Shown here: positions 27,747 to 36,388 of the stretch, in pieces | Position numbering within the stretch: the first letter of the stretch is position 1 | Layout: each line of letters opens with the position of its first letter | Source of the DNA: Terrimonas sp. | Lineage (GTDB): Bacteria; Bacteroidota; Bacteroidia; Chitinophagales; Chitinophagaceae | Direction: 5' to 3' | NCBI RefSeq assembly: GCF_003075435.1 | Contig: NZ_QCZJ01000001.1 | Location: 1 to 64,000 of the forward strand | DNA length: 64,000 nucleotides | Translations under genes and position numbers: made by a program | Notes under the pieces: generated by a model | Seen by the model: only the letters and a program-made list of their open reading frames with translations | Databases searched by the model: none | What the model was told of the DNA's origin: nothing

Positions 27747-28769
27747 CTACATATCAAAAACCAATTTTGCAATCCTGCCGTCCTTCCCTGCCAGGAAAAC
27801 ATTTTTACCTTTTTTAGCTTTGCGGCAAACGTGGAAGCTTTCCCTGCTGATCAGTTGCCAGTTCATTCCCCCATCGCCTGAAATATCTACACCGGAAGTA
27901 CCACAGGTAATTAATTTTTTATCTGAAATATACTCCACACAGCTTCTGTATCCGTGAGGTGGTGTTTGAGGATTTTTCCAGGTTAAACCTCCGTCCTCTG
28001 TAACAGCGCAATTATGTACTGCAACGGTATCAGCTCTGAAATCACCTCCAACTGCAACCATATGTTTTGCAGGTTTCCTTTTTTTATTATTATATACTGC
28101 CAGTGAATTTGCCCCGGTAGTTTCCATGCCCTGCATAAGAGGCAAATCAATCTTCTTTTCACGCAAAAAAAATCTCGCTTTAGTACCGCCGCTTACAAAA
28201 GCTGCTTCAGATAAAGAGATGGCACGGATATTTGTTCCGCTTGATGCAAACATAGCTTCACCGGTTTCTCCAACCGGTAGATTACTTCCCGGTAATGCCT
28301 GCCAGCTGTCACCACTATCAAATGTTCTTGCCACAAATATCTTTCCGTTTACCGGGTCACCAATAACAATACCACTTCTTTCATTCCAGAATTCCATCGC
28401 ATCAAGAAACATTCCTTTACGCTCATCAATAAAAACCTTTTGCCAGTTATTGCCACCGTCATGTGTTTTCAGTATATATGCAGGCTCTGCTATAGCCATT
28501 ATAATAGCCGTTTCTGCATCAAAAGCTTCAATATCTCTGAAATCAGCTTTTTCAAATTCCGGTACCCGCATCCATTGCCATGTTTTGCCGCTATCTATTG
28601 ATCGCGCTACCGTTCCATTACTGCCGCTTGCCCATATTACTTTATCATTTACTACACTCAATCCTCTTATTGAGATGGATTGCCTGGAGGTAAGTATTGT
28701 TATTTGCTGGGCATTTGCAATAATTATATAAAAAGAGAAAAGGCACAGGATGCAGGTTTTTCTTATCAT
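27747..28769 (-). CDS. Secreted Ycf48/BNR-type beta-propeller protein
   Basis: A 340-residue exported protein with a signal peptide (IRKTCILCLFSFYIIIANAQ). It contains five to six BNR/Asp-box-like blades: SIDSGKTWQWM, THDGGNNWQKV, TFDSGDSWQAL, TEDGGLTWKN and GDGGMNWQLI. This matches the Ycf48-like propellers common in non-photosynthetic Bacteroidota, where the role is unknown; a photosystem role can be excluded here. Sialidase activity is unlikely, since the FRIP motif and arginine triad are not evident. Confidence 0.85.
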   Translation of the reverse strand: MIRKTCILCLFSFYIIIANAQQITILTSRQSISIRGLSVVNDKVIWASGSNGTVARSIDSGKTWQWMRVPEFEKADFRDIEAFDAETAIIMAIAEPAYILKTHDGGNNWQKVFIDERKGMFLDAMEFWNERSGIVIGDPVNGKIFVARTFDSGDSWQALPGSNLPVGETGEAMFASSGTNIRAISLSEAAFVSGGTKARFFLREKKIDLPLMQGMETTGANSLAVYNNKKRKPAKHMVAVGGDFRADTVAVHNCAVTEDGGLTWKNPQTPPHGYRSCVEYISDKKLITCGTSGVDISGDGGMNWQLISRESFHVCRKAKKGKNVFLAGKDGRIAKLVFDM

Positions 28770-28848
28770 ATTATTTCTTTTAATTTTTTGAATGTAACAA
28801 TTTCCTTTAATTTACTGACAGCATATAATTTTTTATCTTGCAGCGCTT

Positions 28849-29508
28849 ATGCGAAAATATGTAGATGAATACCGACACAAGGGGTTACGTAAACAATTAA
28901 TAGATTCACTGCGCACCAAAGGAATTACAGATGAAAAGGTTTTGCAGGCTATGAACAATACACCCCGGCATTTTTTTATGGATCTTGCTTTAGACCGGAT
29001 CGCTTACGAAGACCGCGCATTTCCCATTGCAAAAGAGCAAACCATTTCTCAACCATATACTGTTGCTTACCAAACTCAGCTACTTGAAGTAAAACCATTT
29101 GAAAAGATACTCGAAATAGGCACAGGAAGTACTTACCAGGCTTGCGTGCTGGCACAATTGGGCGCACAGGTATTCACTATTGAAAGACAGAAAATCATTT
29201 TCGACCTCAATAAAAATTTTGAGTACGCAAAGAAATTCCCATCAATCAAATTTTTTTATGGTGATGGTTTTGAAGGTTTGCCAACATTTGCCCCGTTTGA
29301 TAAAATTATTATTACTGCTGCCGCCAAAACAATACCGCCTAAGTTAGTTGAGCAGCTTAAACCCGGCGGCATGATGGTAGTTCCGGTTGATGAAGGAAAA
29401 TCGCAGCGTATGAGCCGGATAATAAAAAAGCAGGATGGAACAATGGCTGAAGAAAAATTTGATCTCTTTACGTTTGTTCGTATGGAACACGGAAAAGAAA
29501 TGCACTGA
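28849..29508 (+). CDS. pcm: Protein-L-isoaspartate O-methyltransferase
   Basis: A 219-residue SAM-dependent enzyme that methylates L-isoaspartyl residues so damaged proteins can be repaired. The family segments TISQPYTVAYQTQLL, LEIGTGSTYQACVLAQLG (SAM loop, with Thr where most have Gly) and IIITAAAKTIPPKLVEQLKP are all present. Length is typical. The next gene, a Crp/Fnr regulator, starts 68 bp downstream on the same strand but is probably separately regulated. Confidence 0.95.
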   Translation: MRKYVDEYRHKGLRKQLIDSLRTKGITDEKVLQAMNNTPRHFFMDLALDRIAYEDRAFPIAKEQTISQPYTVAYQTQLLEVKPFEKILEIGTGSTYQACVLAQLGAQVFTIERQKIIFDLNKNFEYAKKFPSIKFFYGDGFEGLPTFAPFDKIIITAAAKTIPPKLVEQLKPGGMMVVPVDEGKSQRMSRIIKKQDGTMAEEKFDLFTFVRMEHGKEMH

Positions 29509-29576
29509 TCAACACTGTTTTTGTAATTCGTTTTTTGCGCTCATCTTTACAAAGTCACCAACTCAAGCGACACCTT

Positions 29577-30158
29577 ATGTACGAAGTGTATTTTGAACAT
29601 TTTAATAAAAAAGTTCCGCTTACAGAAGCGGAGCAATCGCTTATTAAAAGCCGCCTGGCAGTAAAAAAGATACGCAAAAAACAATACCTGCTGCAGGAGG
29701 GAGATATATGCAAAACCATTGCTTTTGTAGAGAAGGGTTTATTAAGATCATACACTGTAGATGAAAATGGCGGAGAGCATATTATGCAGTTTGCCGTGGA
29801 AGGCTGGTTCATTTCCGACCTGTACAGCTTTCTTACAGGAGAGCCTGCTACCTATAATATAGAAGCCGTAGAAGATTCAGAGCTGGTAATGATCAGTAAA
29901 TCGGCATATGATGAGCTGCTGACAAAATGCGCCAAGTACGAAAAATTTTCAAGAATATTAATCACGGGTGCTTATATAGCACTGCAGAAAAGGATCAATT
30001 CATTAATGAGTTTTACCCTGGAGGAACGCTATGAAACTTTTATGAAACAATATCCTGAAATAGCCCAACGTGTGCCGCAGCATATGATCGCTTCTTATAT
30101 AGGTCTTACCCCTGAAACATTAAGCCGCGTACGGAAAAGAATAGCCACAAACAAGTAG
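29577..30158 (+). CDS. Crp/Fnr-family transcriptional regulator with FNR-type recognition helix
   Basis: A 193-residue activator. Residues about 8-115 form a cyclic-nucleotide-type beta-roll, followed by a dimer helix and a C-terminal winged helix-turn-helix. I start at ATG 29577; the longer TTG start at 29535 adds an unlikely tail. The recognition helix reads GLTPETLSRVRKRI. The E-x-x-S-R pattern equals that of E. coli FNR (ETISR), which contacts TTGAT half-sites. The N-terminus has no four-cysteine cluster, so it is not an Fe-S oxygen sensor; only two scattered Cys residues are present. A perfect TTGAT-N4-ATCAA box lies 17 bp after its stop, upstream of a redox gene cluster. Confidence 0.9.
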   Translation: MYEVYFEHFNKKVPLTEAEQSLIKSRLAVKKIRKKQYLLQEGDICKTIAFVEKGLLRSYTVDENGGEHIMQFAVEGWFISDLYSFLTGEPATYNIEAVEDSELVMISKSAYDELLTKCAKYEKFSRILITGAYIALQKRINSLMSFTLEERYETFMKQYPEIAQRVPQHMIASYIGLTPETLSRVRKRIATNK

Positions 30159-30174
30159 TACGCCCCCGAATCTC

Positions 30175-30188
30175 TTGATCAAAATCAA
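30175..30188 (+). promoter_or_regulatory. Perfect FNR-type box TTGAT-N4-ATCAA
   Basis: TTGATCAAAATCAA is an exact FNR/CRP-class half-site pair with 4-bp spacing. It lies between the Crp/Fnr gene and the redox cluster. If the -7 box at 30235-30242 is used, the box is centred near -65 to -67, near the usual range for class I activation. Confidence 0.6.
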
Positions 30189-30234
30189 TGCTTTTTCTTG
30201 TTTTTAAGCAATGGATGAACGCATTGCAGCATAC

Positions 30235-30242
30235 TAATTTTG
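30235..30242 (+). promoter_or_regulatory. Putative -7 box of the redox cluster
   Basis: TAATTTTG fits TAnnTTTG and lies 21 bp before the ATG at 30264. No TTTG is found at the -33 spacing, as expected for an activator-dependent promoter. Confidence 0.4.
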
Positions 30243-30263
30243 CCTTGTCTAAAAAGAAAGAAA

Positions 30264-30926
30264 ATGAAGACAAAGCAAACCATAGCAATAATCGGTGCCT
30301 CAGGTAATATGGGTTCAGCTATTGCCAAAAGCCTGTCAAAAGGCAATTACCGGTTACTGTTATATACCGAAAACACCGACAAGGTACAGCCTGTCATTAA
30401 AGAAATTCACGCAGTAAATCCTTCCGCGGATGTGGAGGCTATGCCATGTTCAATGCACGCCTCCTGGGAGGCTGATATTATTATTGTTGCCGTTCCGTAT
30501 AATGCTGAAAAAAATATTGCGGAGAAGATAAAAGAAGTTGCTAATCAGAAAATTGTTATAAGCATTGCCAATCCTTTAAACAATACATTTAACGGACTGG
30601 TTACTACGCCTGATACCAGTGCAGCCGAAGAACTTCAGCAACTGCTGCCTCATGCAAAAGTGATAAAGGCTTTTAATACCACTTTCGCCCAGGATTTTGC
30701 TTCACCTGTTATTGATGGAAAAAAAGTGGATGCTTTCATTGCAGGCAATGATGAAGAAGCCCTGGAAACCGTTGCAGCATTGGTAAACACAATAGGTTTT
30801 AACCCGGTTATAGCCGGAGATCTTTCCGTAAGCAGAACACTTGAAAACATGCAGTTACTGCTTATTCAGCTTGGTTTAAAATACAATTACAACTGGCATG
30901 CAGGCTGGAAAATTTTGCACAATTAA
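30264..30926 (+). CDS. NADPH-dependent F420-reductase-like protein
   Basis: A 220-residue Rossmann protein. The dinucleotide loop is IAIIGASGNMGSAIA at the N-terminus, and IIVAVPYNA and VIKAFNTTFAQDF match the F420-dependent NADP reductase / ProC-like fold. I use ATG 30264 because the Rossmann strand starts six residues later; the longer frame begins at TTG 30240. Bacteroidota generally lack coenzyme F420, so the true partner is probably another flavin or quinone-type substrate. It heads a tandem cluster of four genes behind an FNR-type box. Confidence 0.78.
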   Translation: MKTKQTIAIIGASGNMGSAIAKSLSKGNYRLLLYTENTDKVQPVIKEIHAVNPSADVEAMPCSMHASWEADIIIVAVPYNAEKNIAEKIKEVANQKIVISIANPLNNTFNGLVTTPDTSAAEELQQLLPHAKVIKAFNTTFAQDFASPVIDGKKVDAFIAGNDEEALETVAALVNTIGFNPVIAGDLSVSRTLENMQLLLIQLGLKYNYNWHAGWKILHN

Positions 30927-30970
30927 TATTTCAATAATTATTTATTCAAACATTTACTAAAACACAAATC

Positions 30971-31543
30971 ATGAAAAAATTTGTTCTTATCGCAACGGCT
31001 TTTCTCGCGTTAACAGCTTTTACAACTTTAAGCGGGATATGGAAAAATGATCCTCCGCATTCACAACTGGCATTTACCGTTACGCATCTTGGCGTTTCAG
31101 ATGTGTCCGGCACTTTTAATGATTTTGAGGTAACCGTACAATCAGCCAAACCTGATTTCAGTGATGCTGTTTTTGAATTAACCGCTAAAACAGCGTCTAT
31201 CGATACGCGGGTGCAGCAGCGGAATGACCACCTTAAAAGCCCTGATTTTTTTGATGTGGCTCAATACCCGGACATCACATTTAAAAGTACCAGTATTAAG
31301 CCTGCCGGTAAAAACAACTTTAAATTAACGGGAGATTTAACCATTCACGGTATTACCCAAAAAGTAACCATGGATTTATTATACAGGGGCACTATTGAAA
31401 ACCCGATGAGCAAAAAACCAACAGCAGGCTTCCAGTTAACAGGCACCATTAAGCGTTCAGATTTTCATGTTGGCGATAAATTCCCGGCACCAATGGTAAG
31501 CGACGAAGTGCGCATTAAAGCAGACGGGGAGTTTATACAATAA
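30971..31543 (+). CDS. YceI-family periplasmic protein
   Basis: A 190-residue exported protein with a signal peptide (KKFVLIATAFLALTAFTTL). Residues about 24-190 form a YceI lipocalin-like barrel, with HSQLAFTVTHLGVSDVSGTF, SPDFFDVAQYPDITFKS and TGDLTIHGITQKV. YceI proteins bind polyisoprenoid chains. It is the second gene of the cluster after the Crp/Fnr regulator, 44 bp after the F420-reductase-like gene. It differs from the lipoprotein paralogue at 10520 by lacking a lipobox and linker. Confidence 0.9.
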   Translation: MKKFVLIATAFLALTAFTTLSGIWKNDPPHSQLAFTVTHLGVSDVSGTFNDFEVTVQSAKPDFSDAVFELTAKTASIDTRVQQRNDHLKSPDFFDVAQYPDITFKSTSIKPAGKNNFKLTGDLTIHGITQKVTMDLLYRGTIENPMSKKPTAGFQLTGTIKRSDFHVGDKFPAPMVSDEVRIKADGEFIQ

Positions 31544-31566
31544 AGTATTCATCTAAAATTTAAAAT

Positions 31567-32217
31567 ATGAAAGTAGCATTAATAGGCGCTTCAGGATTTG
31601 TAGGCACTGCAGTATTGCATGAACTGGTCCAAAGAGGACATATTGTAACCGCTATTGCGCGTAACCCAGAAAAAGTAAGTAAGGAAGCGGGTGTAACTGC
31701 GGTAAAAGCAGATGTACTGGATGTAAAAGAACTGGAAGAGATACTGAAAAGGCATGACGCTGTAATAAGCACATATAATGCAGGCTGGACAAATCCGGAT
31801 TTGTATAATGCTTTTTTGAAAGGCGCAAAGGCAATACAGGAAGCCGTAAAAGCATCAGGCGTAAAAAGGTTTATTGTAGTAGGCGGCGCGGGAAGCTTAT
31901 TTATAGCACCGGGAGTGCAGTTGATTGATACGCCCCAGTTTCCGGCAGAATGGAAACCAGGAGCGCTTGCAGCAAGAGATTATCTTACTTATATACAGAA
32001 TGAACAAACCTTAGACTGGACATTTTTAAGCCCTGCTATTGAAATGCACCAGGGAACATCCGGTGTAAGAAAGGGTCACTACAGAACAGGCAAAGATGAG
32101 CCGGTATTTGATGAAAATGGTAAAAGCATTATTTCTGTAGAAGACACAGCCGTTGCTATAGCAGATGAACTTGAACATCCAAAGCACATCAAACAAAGAT
32201 TCACTATCGCGTATTAA
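31567..32217 (+). CDS. NAD(P)-dependent oxidoreductase, NmrA/SDR_a5-like
   Basis: A 216-residue atypical short-chain dehydrogenase. The nucleotide loop is VALIGASGFVGTAVL, followed by the NADP-selective IARNPEKV. The strand-end segment VVGGAGSLFIAPG marks the SDR_a5 branch, which lacks the classical Tyr-x-x-x-Lys. Such proteins act as reductases or redox sensors. Third gene of the cluster, 23 bp after the YceI gene and 21 bp before the dioxygenase. Confidence 0.82.
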   Translation: MKVALIGASGFVGTAVLHELVQRGHIVTAIARNPEKVSKEAGVTAVKADVLDVKELEEILKRHDAVISTYNAGWTNPDLYNAFLKGAKAIQEAVKASGVKRFIVVGGAGSLFIAPGVQLIDTPQFPAEWKPGALAARDYLTYIQNEQTLDWTFLSPAIEMHQGTSGVRKGHYRTGKDEPVFDENGKSIISVEDTAVAIADELEHPKHIKQRFTIAY

Positions 32218-32238
32218 AACAACGATCAGCGGATTTTT

Positions 32239-33126
32239 ATGATGTACCGAAAGCATTTTATAAAAACAATTATTGCAGGAGTAGCAGGTATGACAACATT
32301 ATCAGCTTTTAACCGGTTCACATCCGGACTGAAAGAACAGGAGCAGCTGATGCCCGTATTATTTATCGGGCATGGCTCTCCTATGAATGGTATTGAGGAT
32401 AATGAATTTTCAGCAAGATGGAGAGCGATGGCAAAAGATATTCCAACGCCTTCTGCAGTGCTTGTAGTGTCTGCCCATTGGTTTACCAACGGCACAAAAA
32501 TTACCGCGATGGATTTCCCTGCGACCATACATGATTTTGGAGGATTTCCACAGCCACTTTTTGATGTGCAGTACAATGCGCCGGGCAGTCCCGAACTGGC
32601 AAAAGAAACCGCTGAGTTGCTGCATTCCGCACATGTTGAACTGAATCACGACTGGGGATTGGATCATGGCGCATGGACCGTGATCAGGCACATGTACCCG
32701 GAAGCCAATATACCGGTGCTGCAATTGAGTATTGACTATACGAAAGCACCCCAATACCATTATGAACTTGCCCGGGAATTATACGCACTGCGTAAGAAGG
32801 GCGTTTTAATTATTGGTAGTGGTAATATGGTACATAACCTGCGCATGATTGCCTGGGATAAATTGGAAACTCCCGGTTTTGGATACGACTGGGCATTGCA
32901 GATGAATGATACATTCAAAAACCTCATTACTGCCGGAGATCATCAACAACTTATTAAATATGAAACTTTAGGAACAGCAGCAAAGCTTGCTATACCTACA
33001 CCAGAGCATTACCTGCCATTGTTGTATACGCTGGGTTTAAAAGGCAGTAAAGACAGTGTATCTTTTTTTAATGATAAAGCAGTGGCAGGCTCTCTTACTA
33101 TGACGTCGGTAAAATTTGCTAACTAA
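32239..33126 (+). CDS. ygiD: 4,5-DOPA dioxygenase extradiol family protein (YgiD/DODA)
   Basis: A 295-residue extradiol ring-cleaving dioxygenase of the LigB fold. Metal-ligand histidines appear in IGHGSPMNGIEDN, VSAHWF and the later GSGNMVHNLR; DHGAWTV carries a likely active-site His. The family cleaves catechols such as DOPA with Fe or Zn. It has an N-terminal extension of about 35 residues (KHFIKTIIAGVAGMTTLSAF) absent from E. coli YgiD, which looks like an export or membrane signal, so the protein may act in the periplasm. Last gene of the cluster, followed by two strong terminators. Confidence 0.87.
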   Translation: MMYRKHFIKTIIAGVAGMTTLSAFNRFTSGLKEQEQLMPVLFIGHGSPMNGIEDNEFSARWRAMAKDIPTPSAVLVVSAHWFTNGTKITAMDFPATIHDFGGFPQPLFDVQYNAPGSPELAKETAELLHSAHVELNHDWGLDHGAWTVIRHMYPEANIPVLQLSIDYTKAPQYHYELARELYALRKKGVLIIGSGNMVHNLRMIAWDKLETPGFGYDWALQMNDTFKNLITAGDHQQLIKYETLGTAAKLAIPTPEHYLPLLYTLGLKGSKDSVSFFNDKAVAGSLTMTSVKFAN

Positions 33127-33188
33127 GGAATATTAATTGTGTTTAACATGAGAAAATATCTGCACCTCGGCATAAGCTGAATGCAAAA

Positions 33189-33221
33189 CAAGAGTTACTT
33201 CTGTAGCTCTTGTTTTATTTT
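33189..33221 (+). terminator. Rho-independent terminator of the redox cluster
   Basis: CAAGAGTTAC (33189-33198) pairs with GTAGCTCTTG (33203-33212) with one G-U pair around TTCT, followed by TTTTATTTT. It lies 63 bp after the dioxygenase stop. Confidence 0.75.
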
Positions 33222-33252
33222 AGGGTTATAACTTCTTTACCTGGCATAAAAG

Positions 33253-33285
33253 AAAAAGCCATTGAAATTTTATCAATGGCTTTTT
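33253..33285. terminator. Bidirectional terminator between convergent genes
   Basis: AAAAAGCCATTGA (33253-33265) pairs perfectly with TCAATGGCTTTTT (33273-33285) around a 7-base loop. A and T runs on both sides allow use from either strand, here by the redox cluster and by the TonB receptor ending at 33313. Confidence 0.8.
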
Positions 33286-33312
33286 AATATTTTTTACACC
33301 AGTTTAATAATA

Positions 33313-35928
33313 CTACTGGTTCATATCATCATTACCGTCTCCGATATTTCTGTTATTTTTTCTTTTGAACAGCGATACATCAAACTTACCGAAGCGATAG
33401 GAGAAGTTTAAACGTACAATCTGCCAGTCTCTTCTTCTCCACATATCCTGAATAAAATAACTGTTTTCAGAATGGGCAGAATATTTACGGGTTTTGAAAA
33501 GATCATTTACACTCAGGGTGATCGCCGCTCTTTTATCTTTCATAAATTCCTTACGAACAGCCAGGTCTATACCATAATTAGGATTGATATATCCTTGTGA
33601 AGCGCCACTCGCTCCGCCAAAGAAACCACCACCACCACCGCGCCTTCCGCCACCACCACCTTGTGGCACCAGGGTTTTTGATTGATAATCGCCGGAAAGC
33701 TGAATAGTAAAGTTAGCGGGCAGCTTAAAATTGAAATTCATCTTTCCAAAAAAAGCCCACCTGTCGTTTACTCCCAATGCAGAATCTAAACCACTGTTAT
33801 CAATTCTTGCATTATAAAAATTAAGGTTGGTAGTAACATCCGCCCATTTGGCAAGCGGGTTTTTAGACGTAAGCTCAAGCCCGTAAGAGCGACTGGAGTT
33901 AGCATTGATATAAGATATTACCATAGCCGAATCAAGTTTTCCATCGGGCAACGGCACATTATACTGGCGGCTTTGATATTGTGTAATAAGGTTGTTGGTT
34001 TGTTTAAAGTAAGCAGAAGTAAGCAGGCTATGACCTCCACCCAGCGATTGTGTATAGTTAAGTTCAAAAGAATTGGTGAACTCTGGTTTTAACCCCGGGT
34101 TGCCTACACTTATATTCAACAGGTCAGACACGTCGTAAAAAGGAATTAATTGCCAAAAGTTAGGACGGTTGATTCTGCGGGAATAATTGAGTTGCAGATC
34201 CTGACCTGGCTTAAAGCTTTTGGTAAGAAATAAACTTGGGAAAAATTGCAACGGGTATTTGTTTGAAAACTGTTCTCCAGTACTTATTAATGTTCCTTTA
34301 TAATTTGAGCTTTCTACGCGCAAACCCAACTGGTAAGTAAATGATTCGCCCATTTTATTGGAATAGGTTGAATATGCCGCATATACCTGGTCGTTATACT
34401 TATAGTTTGTGCTGGCAGACGGAATTACAATATATTGCCCGATATTATAATCGTAAGATGAGTTTTCAGAAATAGTTTTTGTATTTCTGATGGCGGCACG
34501 CATACCTGTTTCCAGCTTACCTTTTGAAACAGGCGTTACAAAATCTGTTTGTACTGTCCAGTTTTTGCTGGTGCCTGAACCATTCAGTAATTGTAGCCCG
34601 GGATTCGGCAGCTTAGCTCCATTATCGTCATAATAAGTGGTTATGTAGCTGCCTGTATTAGAATTTTTATTCGCATTAAAATTAATATCCGCCGTTAGTT
34701 CCCTTCCTGATTTTGGAAATAAATGTTTAAACCCGATAGCAGGTTCGTAGCTGTCGAACTTTCTTTTCGTATTGGTCTGCCTGATGGCATTTTGAGTTTT
34801 CACAGGAGTGGAAAGCGTATCTATATGAATATTATCATCCTGGGCTGAATTGAATTGCCCATGTGGTGAAGTAAAGGATACCGTCAGCGTATTGCGGTTA
34901 TCCATGAAGTAATCAAACCCAACCCGGCCAAATATAAACTGACCTTTATTAGTGCTGTTGCTCGACTGATTAAGAATAGTATTTTCTGATTTATCAGCAT
35001 ATATATTTTCACGATAGGTATTGCCTTCGCTTATACTTTTACGTTGGTTAAAATTAAGCCCTGCAAAAAAATTCACCTTGCCTTGTTTAATGTTGATATC
35101 TCCGCCAAGATTTACCCTTGCGCGGGAATCTATACCTGCTCTTATATTACCATTATAGCCTGCTTTGCGATTTTTTTTCAGTATAACATTAAGAATGCCC
35201 GCAGTACCGCCGGAAGCATCAAACCTGGCAGAAGGATTTGTTATGATCTCCACGCTTTCAATAGCATCGGCGGGAAGCTGATCAAGCGTCATGGTAGTTG
35301 GTCTGCCATCTACAAAAATGGTTGGAGACGCATTTCTCAACGTTACATTTCCGTCAATATCAACATTTACGCCGGGCACGTTCTTCATTATTTCCGTAGC
35401 GGTTTGCCCCGTAGTTACAATATTCTTATCTACATTAAATATTTTCCTGTCTACTCCCATCTGGAACATGGGTTTGGAAGCAACAACTTTTACTTCGCTT
35501 AACTGCTGTACATCAGCGGTCATTTTAATATTACCCAGATCTTTATCAAGTGCATCTGCGGAGCTGGCTCCTCCCTGGAGACTAAATCCTACAGTTGTAT
35601 CTATGGGTGTATATCCTATTGCCGTGATCAAAAGCCTGAATGTTCCTCTTACAGGTAAGTTTTCAAGACTAAAATTTCCTTTTGAAGTAGTTAACTGACC
35701 GGCTACAGACACATCTCTTTGTTTGCCGGTAGCAGAATCCCTCCTTGATTGCATCAACTGAACTGACGCCGCATCAATACCCTTATTATTCGCTACATCC
35801 ACAATCTTACCATAAAACCTTCCTGCGTTCATTCCTCCGCCCCCCTGTCTGGCTCCCATTGGCCTGTTTTGAGATAATACGGCAAAAGCACTCAGCACAA
35901 AAAAAGAAAGTAGTAAATATTTTTTCAT
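33313..35928 (-). CDS. TonB-dependent receptor-like outer-membrane beta-barrel protein
   Basis: A protein of about 871 residues. The start is ATG 35928, which opens the signal peptide KKYLLLSFFVLSAFAVLSQ; the frame extends 7 codons upstream without a better start. After a Gly-rich stretch come a carboxypeptidase-regulatory-like domain (about 35-130), a plug-like domain (about 140-250, with TATEIMKNVPGVNVDIDGNV) and an outer-membrane-barrel family 3 domain to the C-terminus. A Gly-rich loop (about 775-800, GGGGGRRGGGGGFFGG) is a likely extracellular surface loop. It lacks SusC hallmarks and a SusD partner. Barrels of this family may act in peptide or metal uptake; substrate unknown. Confidence 0.88.
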   Translation of the reverse strand: MKKYLLLSFFVLSAFAVLSQNRPMGARQGGGGMNAGRFYGKIVDVANNKGIDAASVQLMQSRRDSATGKQRDVSVAGQLTTSKGNFSLENLPVRGTFRLLITAIGYTPIDTTVGFSLQGGASSADALDKDLGNIKMTADVQQLSEVKVVASKPMFQMGVDRKIFNVDKNIVTTGQTATEIMKNVPGVNVDIDGNVTLRNASPTIFVDGRPTTMTLDQLPADAIESVEIITNPSARFDASGGTAGILNVILKKNRKAGYNGNIRAGIDSRARVNLGGDINIKQGKVNFFAGLNFNQRKSISEGNTYRENIYADKSENTILNQSSNSTNKGQFIFGRVGFDYFMDNRNTLTVSFTSPHGQFNSAQDDNIHIDTLSTPVKTQNAIRQTNTKRKFDSYEPAIGFKHLFPKSGRELTADINFNANKNSNTGSYITTYYDDNGAKLPNPGLQLLNGSGTSKNWTVQTDFVTPVSKGKLETGMRAAIRNTKTISENSSYDYNIGQYIVIPSASTNYKYNDQVYAAYSTYSNKMGESFTYQLGLRVESSNYKGTLISTGEQFSNKYPLQFFPSLFLTKSFKPGQDLQLNYSRRINRPNFWQLIPFYDVSDLLNISVGNPGLKPEFTNSFELNYTQSLGGGHSLLTSAYFKQTNNLITQYQSRQYNVPLPDGKLDSAMVISYINANSSRSYGLELTSKNPLAKWADVTTNLNFYNARIDNSGLDSALGVNDRWAFFGKMNFNFKLPANFTIQLSGDYQSKTLVPQGGGGGRRGGGGGFFGGASGASQGYINPNYGIDLAVRKEFMKDKRAAITLSVNDLFKTRKYSAHSENSYFIQDMWRRRDWQIVRLNFSYRFGKFDVSLFKRKNNRNIGDGNDDMNQ

Positions 35929-35959
35929 CCTGCAAAATTGCAAATACAAATGGAGGTTT

Positions 35960-35967
35960 CAAAGCTA
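35960..35967 (-). promoter_or_regulatory. Putative -7 promoter box of the barrel protein
   Basis: On the minus strand TAGCTTTG fits TAnnTTTG, 32 bp before the start codon. No clear -33 TTTG. Confidence 0.35.
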
Positions 35968-36146
35968 TTTAAGTTAATGAACGTTAAAGGTATTCAGGCA
36001 TTTATACAACATTATTTTCATTCAGGTAAAATAGCGGTTTAACCCCGCTTTATGTGTTCCTGGTGAATGAATATAAAAGGATAAATAAAGCTTTATTGAA
36101 ATTTTGCCTCAATCAGTTTTTCATCTATTTTTGCAGCCTCATAATG

Positions 36147-36220
36147 GTGGCTGTAGCTCAGTTGGTTAGAGCATCAGATTGTGGTTCTGAGGGTCGCCGG
36201 TTCGAGCCCGGTTAGCCACC
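36147..36220 (+). tRNA. tRNA-His (GTG)
   Basis: A full cloverleaf: acceptor GTGGCTG/TAGCCAC with one G-U pair, D arm, anticodon stem TCAGA/TCTGA with loop TTGTGGT (anticodon GTG), and T arm with TTCGAGC. The base before it (36146) is G, facing discriminator C at 36220, as required for the extra G-1 of tRNA-His. The CCA end is not encoded. A strong hairpin terminator follows at once. Confidence 0.96.
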
Positions 36221-36226
36221 CGGCTT

Positions 36227-36252
36227 AAAGCGGTATTTTATACCGCTTTTTT
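36227..36252 (+). terminator. Rho-independent terminator of tRNA-His
   Basis: AAAGCGGTA (36227-36235) pairs exactly with TACCGCTTT (36241-36249) around a 5-base loop, followed by a T run, 6 bp after the tRNA. Confidence 0.85.
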
Positions 36253-36388
36253 ATTTCCCTCTTCCATTCATATATTGTTACAGGGAATTAGTATTCATGA
36301 TATTGCCGTTCGTGAATATTTACAAATCCTTAGCTAAGGGATTTGCATTTCCGGCAACAATACCGTATTATTTCCGTTATTTTTGAGT

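Noticed and set aside
27747-28769. A photosystem II assembly factor or sialidase
   Set aside because: The organism shows no photosynthesis genes here, and sialidase catalytic motifs are not evident; only the BNR propeller is supported.
29577-30158. A true Fe-S FNR oxygen sensor
   Set aside because: The N-terminal cysteine cluster is missing, so only the DNA-reading part resembles FNR.
36378-36385. A -7 promoter box for prc (TATTTTTG)
   Set aside because: It is only 4 bp from the chosen ATG, which would make the transcript leaderless. It fits only if the ATG at 36410 is used, so I did not call it.
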